Assembly (NCBI GenBank): GCA_024691465.1
Contig: JAILNO010000055.1
Coordinates: 1 to 7,217, forward strand
Length of the DNA stretch: 7,217 nucleotides
Source: Pseudobutyrivibrio sp.
Lineage (GTDB): Bacteria > Bacillota_A > Clostridia > Lachnospirales > Lachnospiraceae
Direction of reading: 5' to 3'
In this document: positions 1-5,429 of the stretch, piece by piece
How positions within the stretch are numbered: position 1 is the stretch's first letter
Layout of the letters: each line of letters starts with the position of its first letter
The notes under the pieces: model-generated
The model's input: the letters and a program-made list of their open reading frames with translations, nothing else
The model's database searches: none
Told to the model about the DNA's origin: nothing
Translations under genes and position numbers: made by a program

Positions 1-324
1 AAGGATTGGAAGGAGGAGGACTGTGTTGCTGAGATGGATCCACCTCTCAATATTAAAGAGTTAACTCTTCTGGCAATCGCCACAAGCATAGACGCACTTG
101 CCTGCGGCGTAACTTTTTCATTCTATGAGGATTTCAATATATTAAGCACAGTATTATTAATCGGTGCCACCACCTTCGTAATATCTGCAGGCGGTGTATA
201 TGTGGGCAATATATTTGGAGATAGATATAAAGCCAAGGCGCAATTGGTTGGCGGAATTATCATGGTGTTACTGGGAGTTAAGATTCTGTGCGAGCACACA
301 CTTGGCATTAAGATATTATTTTAG
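1..324 (+). CDS. mntP: Manganese efflux pump MntP, C-terminal part (5' end outside window)
   Basis: The reading frame is open from base 1, so this is a gene cut by the window edge. An ATG at 34 is internal and not the start. About 107 residues are visible, against roughly 180-190 for the usual MntP, so this is the second half of the protein. It starts in a hydrophilic loop, then shows a membrane helix with the family motif ATSIDALACG (the Asp is a conserved acidic residue in the membrane), a second helix, a GNIFGDR turn, and a last helix ending in the typical KILCEH. MntP is an inner-membrane exporter that protects cells from excess Mn2+. The assignment rests on these motifs; the missing N-terminal half should carry the matching first repeat. 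The next gene, a cation antiporter, begins 9 bases after the stop, so the two are probably co-transcribed. Any Mn-sensing leader would lie upstream of the window. Confidence 0.9.
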   Translation, partial: KDWKEEDCVAEMDPPLNIKELTLLAIATSIDALACGVTFSFYEDFNILSTVLLIGATTFVISAGGVYVGNIFGDRYKAKAQLVGGIIMVLLGVKILCEHTLGIKILF

Positions 325-328
325 GAGG
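323..328 (+). promoter_or_regulatory. Ribosome binding site of the CaCA antiporter, sharing the mntP stop codon
   Basis: AGGAGG lies 5 bases before the ATG at 334. Its first two bases are the last two of the mntP stop codon TAG (322-324). This supports the chosen start and suggests translation of the antiporter is coupled to the end of mntP translation. Confidence 0.8.
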
Positions 329-333
329 GTGAA

Positions 334-1308
334 ATGGCTTCATTTTTTCAGACAGTGCCTGGTGCACTGATTTTACTTGTAGTAGGTTTTGTATTTTTGA
401 TTAAGGGTGCAGACTTCTTCGTGGAGGGCGCATCTGCAGTGGCTAAGAAGTTACACGTGCCAGCATTGGTTATCGGTATGACCATCGTGGCTATGGGAAC
501 TTCTCTTCCAGAGCTTTCTGTTTCAGTAACTGCATCTCTTGCAGGTAGCAATCAGCTAGCTATTGGTAATGTAGTAGGTTCTAACATTTTTAACCTCATG
601 GTTGTACTTGGAAGCTGCGCGCTTTTTTCAGTACTTGAAGTAAGCGACGCTACAATTAAGAAGGATTTACCTTTCTCAATAGCCTGTACAGTAGCTCTTA
701 TGGTTATGGGTATTATGGGCAATTCAGTAGGACATATCGATGGAGCGATTCTTCTGGTATTATTCGTTATTTTCTTAGGCTCTATGCTTCATGCTGCTAT
801 GAAGCACAGGAACGGTGAAGGTGCTTCAGAAGAAGTAATCGTCGATATCCCTACTTGGCTATGTATCGTGTATATCATCGGTGGAGCCGTGGCTATTAAG
901 TTCGGCGGGGACTGGGTAGTTGATTCATGTACTACTCTCGCACTTAAATTCGGCATGTCTGAGACACTCGTCGGTCTTACAATTGTAGCTCTTGGAACAT
1001 CACTTCCAGAGCTTGTTACTTCGATTGTTGCAGCTAGGAAGAATGAGCTTGATATGGCAATCGGCAATGTAGTAGGTTCTAATGTATTCAACGTACTATT
1101 AATTCTTGGAACAGCTGGTGCTATCTCACCTATGAGCTTCCTTACAGTCAATGCGATAGATACTTTAATTCTAGTTGCTTTCTCGGTAATCGTTGGATTA
1201 ATGTGCTTGCGCAGAAAGAACTTAAATAAAGCAAATGGCGTTATAATGCTACTACTTTATGTCGCATACCTCGCTTATATAATTATTCGTGATGGTGGTG
1301 TTGCATAA
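334..1308 (+). CDS. CaCA-family calcium/sodium (cation) antiporter, YrbG-like
   Basis: This is an integral membrane exchanger of 324 residues, the usual length for bacterial YrbG/NCX-like members of the Ca2+:cation antiporter family. The two signature alpha-repeats are both intact. GTSLPEL occurs at residues 55-61 and 221-227, and GNVVGSN at 78-84 and 244-250. The repeats are 166 residues apart, as expected for an inverted-topology duplication with about ten helices. E60 and E226 are the expected ion-binding glutamates. A polar loop around residues 156-172 separates the halves. Family members exchange Ca2+ for Na+, some with K+ or H+, and the true ions cannot be told from sequence. The ATG has a strong AGGAGG site. 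The position right after mntP suggests a divalent-cation efflux unit. No clear hairpin terminator follows the stop. Confidence 0.92.
   Translation: MASFFQTVPGALILLVVGFVFLIKGADFFVEGASAVAKKLHVPALVIGMTIVAMGTSLPELSVSVTASLAGSNQLAIGNVVGSNIFNLMVVLGSCALFSVLEVSDATIKKDLPFSIACTVALMVMGIMGNSVGHIDGAILLVLFVIFLGSMLHAAMKHRNGEGASEEVIVDIPTWLCIVYIIGGAVAIKFGGDWVVDSCTTLALKFGMSETLVGLTIVALGTSLPELVTSIVAARKNELDMAIGNVVGSNVFNVLLILGTAGAISPMSFLTVNAIDTLILVAFSVIVGLMCLRRKNLNKANGVIMLLLYVAYLAYIIIRDGGVA
568..584 (+). repeat. Internal direct repeat, copy 1 (alpha-1 repeat of antiporter)
   Basis: A 17-base stretch (AATGTAGTAGGTTCTAA) codes for the NVVGSN core of the first alpha-repeat. It recurs identically exactly 498 bases downstream. 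It reflects the internal duplication of the protein, not a mobile repeat. Confidence 0.85.
1066..1082 (+). repeat. Internal direct repeat, copy 2 (alpha-2 repeat of antiporter)
   Basis: Second identical copy of the 17-base stretch, in the alpha-2 repeat. A second pair of near-identical segments, coding for GTSLPEL (496-516 and 994-1014, two differences in 21 bases), has the same 498-base offset. Confidence 0.85.
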
Positions 1309-1320
1309 ACTTTATAAAAA

Positions 1321-1350
1321 GTGGCAAAACACAAGGTTTTATGATAAAAT
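1321..1350 (+). promoter_or_regulatory. Candidate extended -10 promoter for the zinc-ribbon/metG operon
   Basis: A -35-like GTGGCA (1321-1326, 4 of 6 consensus bases) is followed by an 18-base spacer and TAAAAT (1345-1350, 5 of 6). A TG at 1342-1343 sits one base before the -10, giving the extended -10 form TGnTAAAAT. This would start RNA near 1356-1360, about 40 bases before the GTG start. It is the only good promoter candidate in the only sizeable intergenic gap. The upstream pair mntP/antiporter could still read through, as no strong terminator is visible between. Confidence 0.6.
1337..1349. promoter_or_regulatory. 13-bp AT palindrome over the -10, possible operator
   Basis: TTTTAT and ATAAAA form a perfect inverted repeat around a central G (1343). 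The palindrome covers most of the extended -10. Such a place would suit a dimeric repressor, but AT-rich promoter DNA can form short palindromes by chance and no second copy was seen in the window. Confidence 0.3.
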
Positions 1351-1383
1351 CATTAGGTTTAAAAGGGGATTTTTTGTTAGGTT

Positions 1384-1391
1384 AAAGGAGG
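1384..1391 (+). promoter_or_regulatory. Ribosome binding site fixing the GTG start at 1399
   Basis: AAAGGAGG is a near-perfect anti-Shine-Dalgarno match, 7 bases before GTG at 1399-1401. No ATG lies in frame at a suitable distance, so the GTG start is well supported. Confidence 0.8.
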
Positions 1392-1398
1392 TTCTATT

Positions 1399-1755
1399 GT
1401 GGGATTATTAGATGATCTTTCAGATGGCATTGCTAATACAACAAGAGACCTTGGCAAGATGGTAGAGAATGCTGGTGATATGACCAAGCTTCAGTACGAT
1501 AAGAAAGTCAAGGAGGCTGAGCTTTTAAAGCTATATGAGAAACTCGGCAGGACATACTATCAGGAGCATAGGGAAGATGATAGCGAAGATATCAAGCAGA
1601 TTACTGCAGTGGAGCTTCGTATCAAGGAGATCTCAGATGATATCATGAGATTAAAGGGAGGCAGCGCATGTCCTAAGTGCGGCGCCCTCGTTAAGGATGG
1701 CTCCATGTATTGTAGTGCCTGTGGAGCAAAAATAGACGATATATTTGAAGAGTAG
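1399..1755 (+). CDS. Small coiled-coil protein with C-terminal zinc ribbon, function unknown
   Basis: The 118-residue product has a GTG start chosen from the strong ribosome site just upstream. The N-terminus (MGLLDDLSDGIANTTRDLG) is amphipathic. Residues about 30-86 are rich in Lys, Glu and Leu and look like one or two long helices or a coiled coil. The C-terminus carries a zinc-ribbon with four Cys, CPKC at 91-94 and CSAC at 105-108, with 10 residues between the pairs, followed by a short acidic tail. There is no signal peptide or membrane helix, so it is probably cytoplasmic. Similar short helix-plus-zinc-ribbon proteins are common in Clostridia without a known role. The stop codon overlaps the ribosome site of metG, 13 bases away, so the two are almost surely co-expressed. 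A link to translation is only an inference from this position. Confidence 0.8.
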   Translation: MGLLDDLSDGIANTTRDLGKMVENAGDMTKLQYDKKVKEAELLKLYEKLGRTYYQEHREDDSEDIKQITAVELRIKEISDDIMRLKGGSACPKCGALVKDGSMYCSACGAKIDDIFEE

Positions 1756-1758
1756 GAG
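1753..1758 (+). promoter_or_regulatory. metG ribosome binding site, fused to the preceding stop codon
   Basis: TAGGAG contains the stop codon TAG (1753-1755) of the zinc-ribbon gene and lies 10 bases before the ATG at 1769. It decides the metG start: the earlier in-frame TTG at 1745 would lie upstream of this site and has no ribosome site of its own. Confidence 0.75.
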
Positions 1759-1768
1759 TTTTAGTAGA

Positions 1769-3742
1769 ATGGGCAACAAAGGTAATTATTACATTACAAC
1801 AGCAATTGCTTACACATCAGGTAAGCCACACATTGGAAATACTTACGAAATCGTACTTGCTGATAGTATTGCACGTTTTCGTCGTCAGGAAGGATATGAT
1901 GTATTCTTCCAGACAGGAACAGATGAGCATGGTCAGAAGATCGAGCTTAAGGCTGCTGAGGCAGGTATTACACCTAAGGAATTCGTAGATGATATCTCAG
2001 GACAGGTTAGAAATATCTGGGATCTTATGAACACATCTTATGATAAGTTCATCCGTACTACAGATGAGGATCATGAGAAGCAGGTTAAGAAGATCTTCAA
2101 GAAGTTATATGATAAGGGTGACATCTATAAGGGCAGCTATGAGGGCCTATACTGTACACCTTGTGAGTCTTTCTGGACAGAGGCTCAGTTAGTAGATGGC
2201 AAGTGCCCTGACTGTGGTCGTGAGGTACAGCCAGCTAAGGAAGAAGCATACTTCTTCAAGATGAGCAAGTACGCTGACAGACTTATCGAGTATATCAACG
2301 AGCATCCAGAATTCATTCAGCCAGTATCTCGTAAGAATGAGATGATGAACAACTTCCTTCTTCCAGGATTACAGGATCTATGTGTATCCCGTACATCTTT
2401 CAAGTGGGGTATTCCAGTAGATTTCGATCCTAAGCATGTAGTATATGTATGGCTCGATGCTCTTACCAACTATATCACTGGTATCGGTTATGAGTGTGAT
2501 GGTGAGTCTTCAGATAGATTCAAGGCTCTATGGCCAGCAGACCTTCACCTCATCGGTAAGGATATCATTCGTTTCCATACTATTTATTGGCCTATATTCC
2601 TTATGGCGCTTGATCTTCCACTACCTAAGCAGGTATTTGGACATCCATGGCTCCTTACTAAGGCAGCTGATGGTGGCGATGACAAGATGTCTAAGTCTAA
2701 GGGCAATGTCATCTATGCAGATGAGTTAGTTGATTTCTTCGGTGTAGATGCAGTTAGATATTTCGTACTTCATGAGATGCCATTTGAGAACGATGGTGCT
2801 ATCTCATGGCCACTTATGGTAGAGCGTGTTAACTCAGATCTTGCCAATACACTTGGTAACTTAGTTAACCGTACAGTATCAATGAGCAACAAGTATTTCG
2901 GTGGTGTTGTTGAGGACAAGGGTGTTGCCGAAGAAGTAGACGCTGACCTTAAGGCTGTTTGCACAGGTACAGTTGCAGCAGTTGAGAAGAAGATGGCTGA
3001 TCTTCGTGTTGCTGATGCTATTACAGAGGTATTCAATCTCTTTAAGAGATGTAACAAATATATCGACGAGACTATGCCATGGGCACTTGCTAAGGATGAG
3101 ACTAAGCAGGATAGGCTTGCAACAGTTCTCTACAACTTAGTTGAGGGCATTTCAATTGGCGCTACTCTCCTCAAGGCATTTATGCCAGAGACATCTGAGA
3201 AGGTTCTTGCACAGCTTGGTGCATCAGAGATTGCTTATGATGAGCTTTCTACATTTGGTCACTACCAGAGCGGTGCTAAGGTTACAGATTCACCTGAGAT
3301 ACTCTTCGCTCGTCTCGACCTAGATGAGGTTATGGCTAAGGTTGCCGAGCTTCATCCAGCACAGCCAGAAGAAAGCGACGCTGATGATGAGGAAGGCATC
3401 GATATCGAGCCTAAGGACGAGATCACTTTTGATGATTTCATGAAGATGCAGTTCCAGGTTGGTAAGGTAGTTTCATGTGAGGCAGTTAAGGGTTCTAAGA
3501 AGCTCATCTGCTCACAGGTCAAGATTGGTTCTACTACTAAGCAGATCGTTTCAGGTATCAGGAAGTACTACTCTCCTGAGGAGATGGTAGGCAAGAAGGT
3601 TATGGTACTTGTTAATCTTAAGCCTGCTAAGCTTGCTGGTGTGTTATCTGAAGGTATGCTTCTATGCGCTGAGGATGCAGAGGGCAATCTTGCACTTATG
3701 ACACCAGAGAAGCCTATGCCAAACGGAGCTGAGATTTGTTAA
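1769..3742 (+). CDS. metG: Methionine--tRNA ligase (MetRS) with C-terminal tRNA-binding domain
   Basis: This cytoplasmic class I aminoacyl-tRNA synthetase charges tRNA-Met with methionine using ATP. It has 657 residues from the ATG at 1769; the frame extends back to a TTG at 1745, but the ribosome site favours the ATG. The class I signature is HIGN at 21-24 and the second is KMSKS at 306-310. A four-Cys zinc knuckle (C129, C132, C146, C149) lies in the connective insertion. The helical anticodon-binding domain covers roughly 350-520. An acidic linker (about 528-551) leads to an EMAP/Trbp111-type tRNA-binding OB fold at about 552-657. All key motifs are intact and the length is typical of Firmicutes dimeric MetRS. 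Codon use is strongly biased: 12 of 19 Arg codons are CGT and almost all Lys codons are AAG, fitting high expression. No T-box leader is visible upstream. Confidence 0.97.
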   Translation: MGNKGNYYITTAIAYTSGKPHIGNTYEIVLADSIARFRRQEGYDVFFQTGTDEHGQKIELKAAEAGITPKEFVDDISGQVRNIWDLMNTSYDKFIRTTDEDHEKQVKKIFKKLYDKGDIYKGSYEGLYCTPCESFWTEAQLVDGKCPDCGREVQPAKEEAYFFKMSKYADRLIEYINEHPEFIQPVSRKNEMMNNFLLPGLQDLCVSRTSFKWGIPVDFDPKHVVYVWLDALTNYITGIGYECDGESSDRFKALWPADLHLIGKDIIRFHTIYWPIFLMALDLPLPKQVFGHPWLLTKAADGGDDKMSKSKGNVIYADELVDFFGVDAVRYFVLHEMPFENDGAISWPLMVERVNSDLANTLGNLVNRTVSMSNKYFGGVVEDKGVAEEVDADLKAVCTGTVAAVEKKMADLRVADAITEVFNLFKRCNKYIDETMPWALAKDETKQDRLATVLYNLVEGISIGATLLKAFMPETSEKVLAQLGASEIAYDELSTFGHYQSGAKVTDSPEILFARLDLDEVMAKVAELHPAQPEESDADDEEGIDIEPKDEITFDDFMKMQFQVGKVVSCEAVKGSKKLICSQVKIGSTTKQIVSGIRKYYSPEEMVGKKVMVLVNLKPAKLAGVLSEGMLLCAEDAEGNLALMTPEKPMPNGAEIC

Positions 3743-3746
3743 AGGA
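3741..3746 (+). promoter_or_regulatory. tatD ribosome binding site overlapping the metG stop
   Basis: AAAGGA begins within the metG stop codon TAA (3740-3742) and lies 6 bases before the tatD ATG at 3753. This points to translational coupling of metG and tatD. Confidence 0.7.
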
Positions 3747-3752
3747 TAATAT

Positions 3753-4538
3753 ATGATTTTTGAGACTCATGCTCATTATGATGATGAGAAGTTCGACGAA
3801 GATAGAGTCGAACTTCTTTCTCATTTATTGAGAAGTAATAATATTGGAAATATAGTTAATATAGGGGCAAGTTTTAGAGGATGTAAGGATAGTCTAGACC
3901 TTGCCACTTCTTACCCTAACGTATATGCCGCCATAGGTATTCATCCAGAGAATATAGACGAGATCAATGATGACGTTATGGATTGGCTCAGAATCAATGC
4001 CTCTAACCCTAAGGTAGTGGCCATAGGCGAGATTGGTCTGGATTACTACTGGGTCAAGGAGGATGAACAGAGAGCCAAGCAGCGATTATGGTTTCAGCGA
4101 CAGATGGATCTAGCCAAGGAGGTAGATCTACCTGTAGTTATCCACTCAAGGGACGCCGCCGAAGACACTTTAAACACAATTATGAGTTATAATACACAAG
4201 GTGTCCGAGGTATTGTCCATTGTTATTCTTATTCTAAGGAGATTGCAGCACAGTATGTGCAGATGGGCTGGTACATCGGCGTAGGAGGTGTCGTTACTTT
4301 TAAGAACGGCAGGAAGCTGGTGGAGACTGTAGAGAGCATACCTCTTGAGAGTATCGTGCTTGAGACAGATTGCCCATACATGGCTCCAGAGCCACATCGC
4401 GGCGAGAGGAATAGTTCCATCTATCTTTCTCATATAGCCGCTAAGATAGCAGAGATTAAAGGTATCAGTGTTAAGGAAGTGGAAGACGTCACCTACGCTA
4501 ATGCCCTTAAGATATATACTAAAGCAAAAAGGAATTAA
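3753..4538 (+). CDS. tatD: TatD-family metal-dependent hydrolase (DNase)
   Basis: The product is a 261-residue TIM-barrel amidohydrolase-like nuclease of the TatD family; members are metal-dependent DNases, with a 3'-5' exonuclease role reported for the E. coli protein. The expected metal ligands are all visible: HAH at residues 6-8, E93 in GEIGLDYYW, H131 in VVIHSRDA, H156 in GIVHCYS, and D206 in LETDCPYMAPEPHRG. H64 in GIHPE is also conserved in the family. Length is normal. The start has an AAAGGA site, and the gene follows metG by 10 bases, as in B. subtilis, where its homologue yabD follows metS. Arg codons differ sharply from metG (AGA, AGG, CGA and one CGC; no CGT). A perfect hairpin lies in the coding sequence 35 bases after the start codon begins. 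The in vivo substrate in Clostridia is not known. Confidence 0.94.
   Translation: MIFETHAHYDDEKFDEDRVELLSHLLRSNNIGNIVNIGASFRGCKDSLDLATSYPNVYAAIGIHPENIDEINDDVMDWLRINASNPKVVAIGEIGLDYYWVKEDEQRAKQRLWFQRQMDLAKEVDLPVVIHSRDAAEDTLNTIMSYNTQGVRGIVHCYSYSKEIAAQYVQMGWYIGVGGVVTFKNGRKLVETVESIPLESIVLETDCPYMAPEPHRGERNSSIYLSHIAAKIAEIKGISVKEVEDVTYANALKIYTKAKRN
3784..3824 (+). other. Strong RNA hairpin within the 5' coding part of tatD
   Basis: GAAGTTCGAC (3788-3797) and GTCGAACTTC (3807-3816) are perfect reverse complements with a 9-base loop. A3787-T3817 extends the stem to 11 bp. Alternatively ATGAG (3784-3788) pairs with CTCAT (3820-3824) beyond a 4-base bulge. The following sequence is T-rich but interrupted, so an intrinsic terminator is possible but weak. 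It could be an attenuator, RNA-processing site or translation brake, or a chance product of the codons for residues 11-22. Confidence 0.5.
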
Positions 4539-4541
4539 TAA

Positions 4542-5396
4542 ATGGCATATTTAAGTAATCCTACCTACACTCGAGCAGTACTCGAGGCACATGGATTCTC
4601 ATTTCAGAAGAAATACGGTCAGAATTTCCTAATCGATGGGAATATTCTAGACAGCATAATAGATGCAGCAGGTGTTACTAAGGACGACTTCGTCCTAGAG
4701 ATTGGACCAGGTATTGGTACCATGACCCAGCGCCTCTGCGAGGAAGCCAGGGAAGTGGTTGCAGTTGAGATTGATAAGACCCTTATCCCGATTCTTGATG
4801 ACACACTCTCCTCTTACAAGAACTGGAGCGTCATCAACCAGGATATTCTCAAGGTTGATATCAAGAAGCTGGCAGATGAAAAGAATAACGGCAGACCTAT
4901 TAAGGTAGTAGCCAATTTACCATATTACATAACTACCCCAATTATCATGGGATTATACGAGAGTCATGTTCCTCTTGAATCCATCACAATCATGATTCAA
5001 AAGGAAGTGGCTGATAGAATGAAGACCGGCCCTGGTAGTAAGGAGTACGGAGCCCTGTCTCTAGCGGTTCAGTACTACTCCACTCCAGAGATTATCTGTG
5101 AGGTACCACCTAGTTGCTTTATGCCACAGCCTAAGGTATCAAGCACAGTTATCTCGCTGAAAAGTCACGAGCATCCGCCAGTAGATTGCGATGAGAAGTT
5201 ACTTTTTCAGATAATCAGAGCATCCTTCAATCAGAGGAGGAAGACACTTCAGAATGGATTAAGCAATGGATTGCACTATTCTAAGGAACAGATAGCGGAG
5301 GCTATTGAGAAGGCAGGTTTTAGTCCTACAGTACGAGGGGAAGCATTATCTCTGGAGGATTTTGCCACATTAACTAATATCTTGAAAGAGATTTAG
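4542..5396 (+). CDS. rsmA: 16S rRNA (adenine(1518)-N(6)/adenine(1519)-N(6))-dimethyltransferase
   Basis: Also called KsgA. It dimethylates two adjacent adenines in the 3' end loop (helix 45) of 16S rRNA with S-adenosylmethionine, late in small-subunit assembly; loss gives kasugamycin resistance. The 284 residues match the family length. Motifs are in order: GQNFL (26-30), SAM-binding EIGPGIG (53-59), AVEID (74-78), QD at 100-101, the catalytic NLPYYI (125-130), then FMPQPKVSS (193-201) and the C-terminal FNQRRKTL (229-236). The ATG at 4542 lies 3 bases after the tatD stop, with an AAAAAGGA ribosome site (4526-4533) inside the end of tatD. In many Firmicutes rnmV sits between tatD and this gene; here there is no room for it. 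Two CTCGAG copies (4570-4575, 4581-4586) just after the start can pair as a 6-bp stem. Confidence 0.96.
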   Translation: MAYLSNPTYTRAVLEAHGFSFQKKYGQNFLIDGNILDSIIDAAGVTKDDFVLEIGPGIGTMTQRLCEEAREVVAVEIDKTLIPILDDTLSSYKNWSVINQDILKVDIKKLADEKNNGRPIKVVANLPYYITTPIIMGLYESHVPLESITIMIQKEVADRMKTGPGSKEYGALSLAVQYYSTPEIICEVPPSCFMPQPKVSSTVISLKSHEHPPVDCDEKLLFQIIRASFNQRRKTLQNGLSNGLHYSKEQIAEAIEKAGFSPTVRGEALSLEDFATLTNILKEI

Positions 5397-5429
5397 GGGA
5401 GACAGAGACTAATTTGGGAGCAGACAAGG

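Noticed and set aside
34..36. ATG at 34 as a true gene start
   Set aside because: The frame is open back to base 1, and the product would be only half of MntP. The residues before it fit the cytoplasmic loop of the family.
789..1151. Antisense open frame of 120 codons within the antiporter gene
   Set aside because: It lies wholly inside a well-supported gene, shows no ribosome site or recognisable domain, and is explained by codon bias on the other strand.
1361..1376. AAAAGGGGATTTTTT as a terminator after the antiporter gene
   Set aside because: The possible stem is only four A-T pairs, too weak for an intrinsic terminator. It more likely belongs to the 5' leader of the next operon.
1309..1398. 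T-box or S-box leader before metG
   Set aside because: The gap is only 90 bases, contains no T-box consensus or terminator/antiterminator pair, and the first gene of the operon is the zinc-ribbon gene.
1745..1768. In-frame TTG at 1745 giving an 8-residue N-terminal extension of MetRS
   Set aside because: It overlaps the preceding gene, lacks its own ribosome site, and the extension resembles no MetRS N-terminus. TAGGAG at 1753-1758 places the start at ATG 1769.
2770..3057. Antisense open frame within metG
   Set aside because: Low-complexity Ser/Thr/Leu-rich translation, the mirror of biased metG codons, with no family features.
4570..4586. Two CTCGAG copies near the rsmA start as a regulatory hairpin or protein site
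   Set aside because: The stem is only 6 bp, each copy is a common palindrome, and the bases are explained by the codons for RAVLE. Mentioned in the rsmA entry only.
5397..5429. c-di-GMP riboswitch or separate promoter ahead of the diguanylate cyclase gene
   Set aside because: The gap is 33 bases, too short for a GEMM riboswitch, and no -35/-10 pair with proper spacing was found in it or in the end of rsmA.
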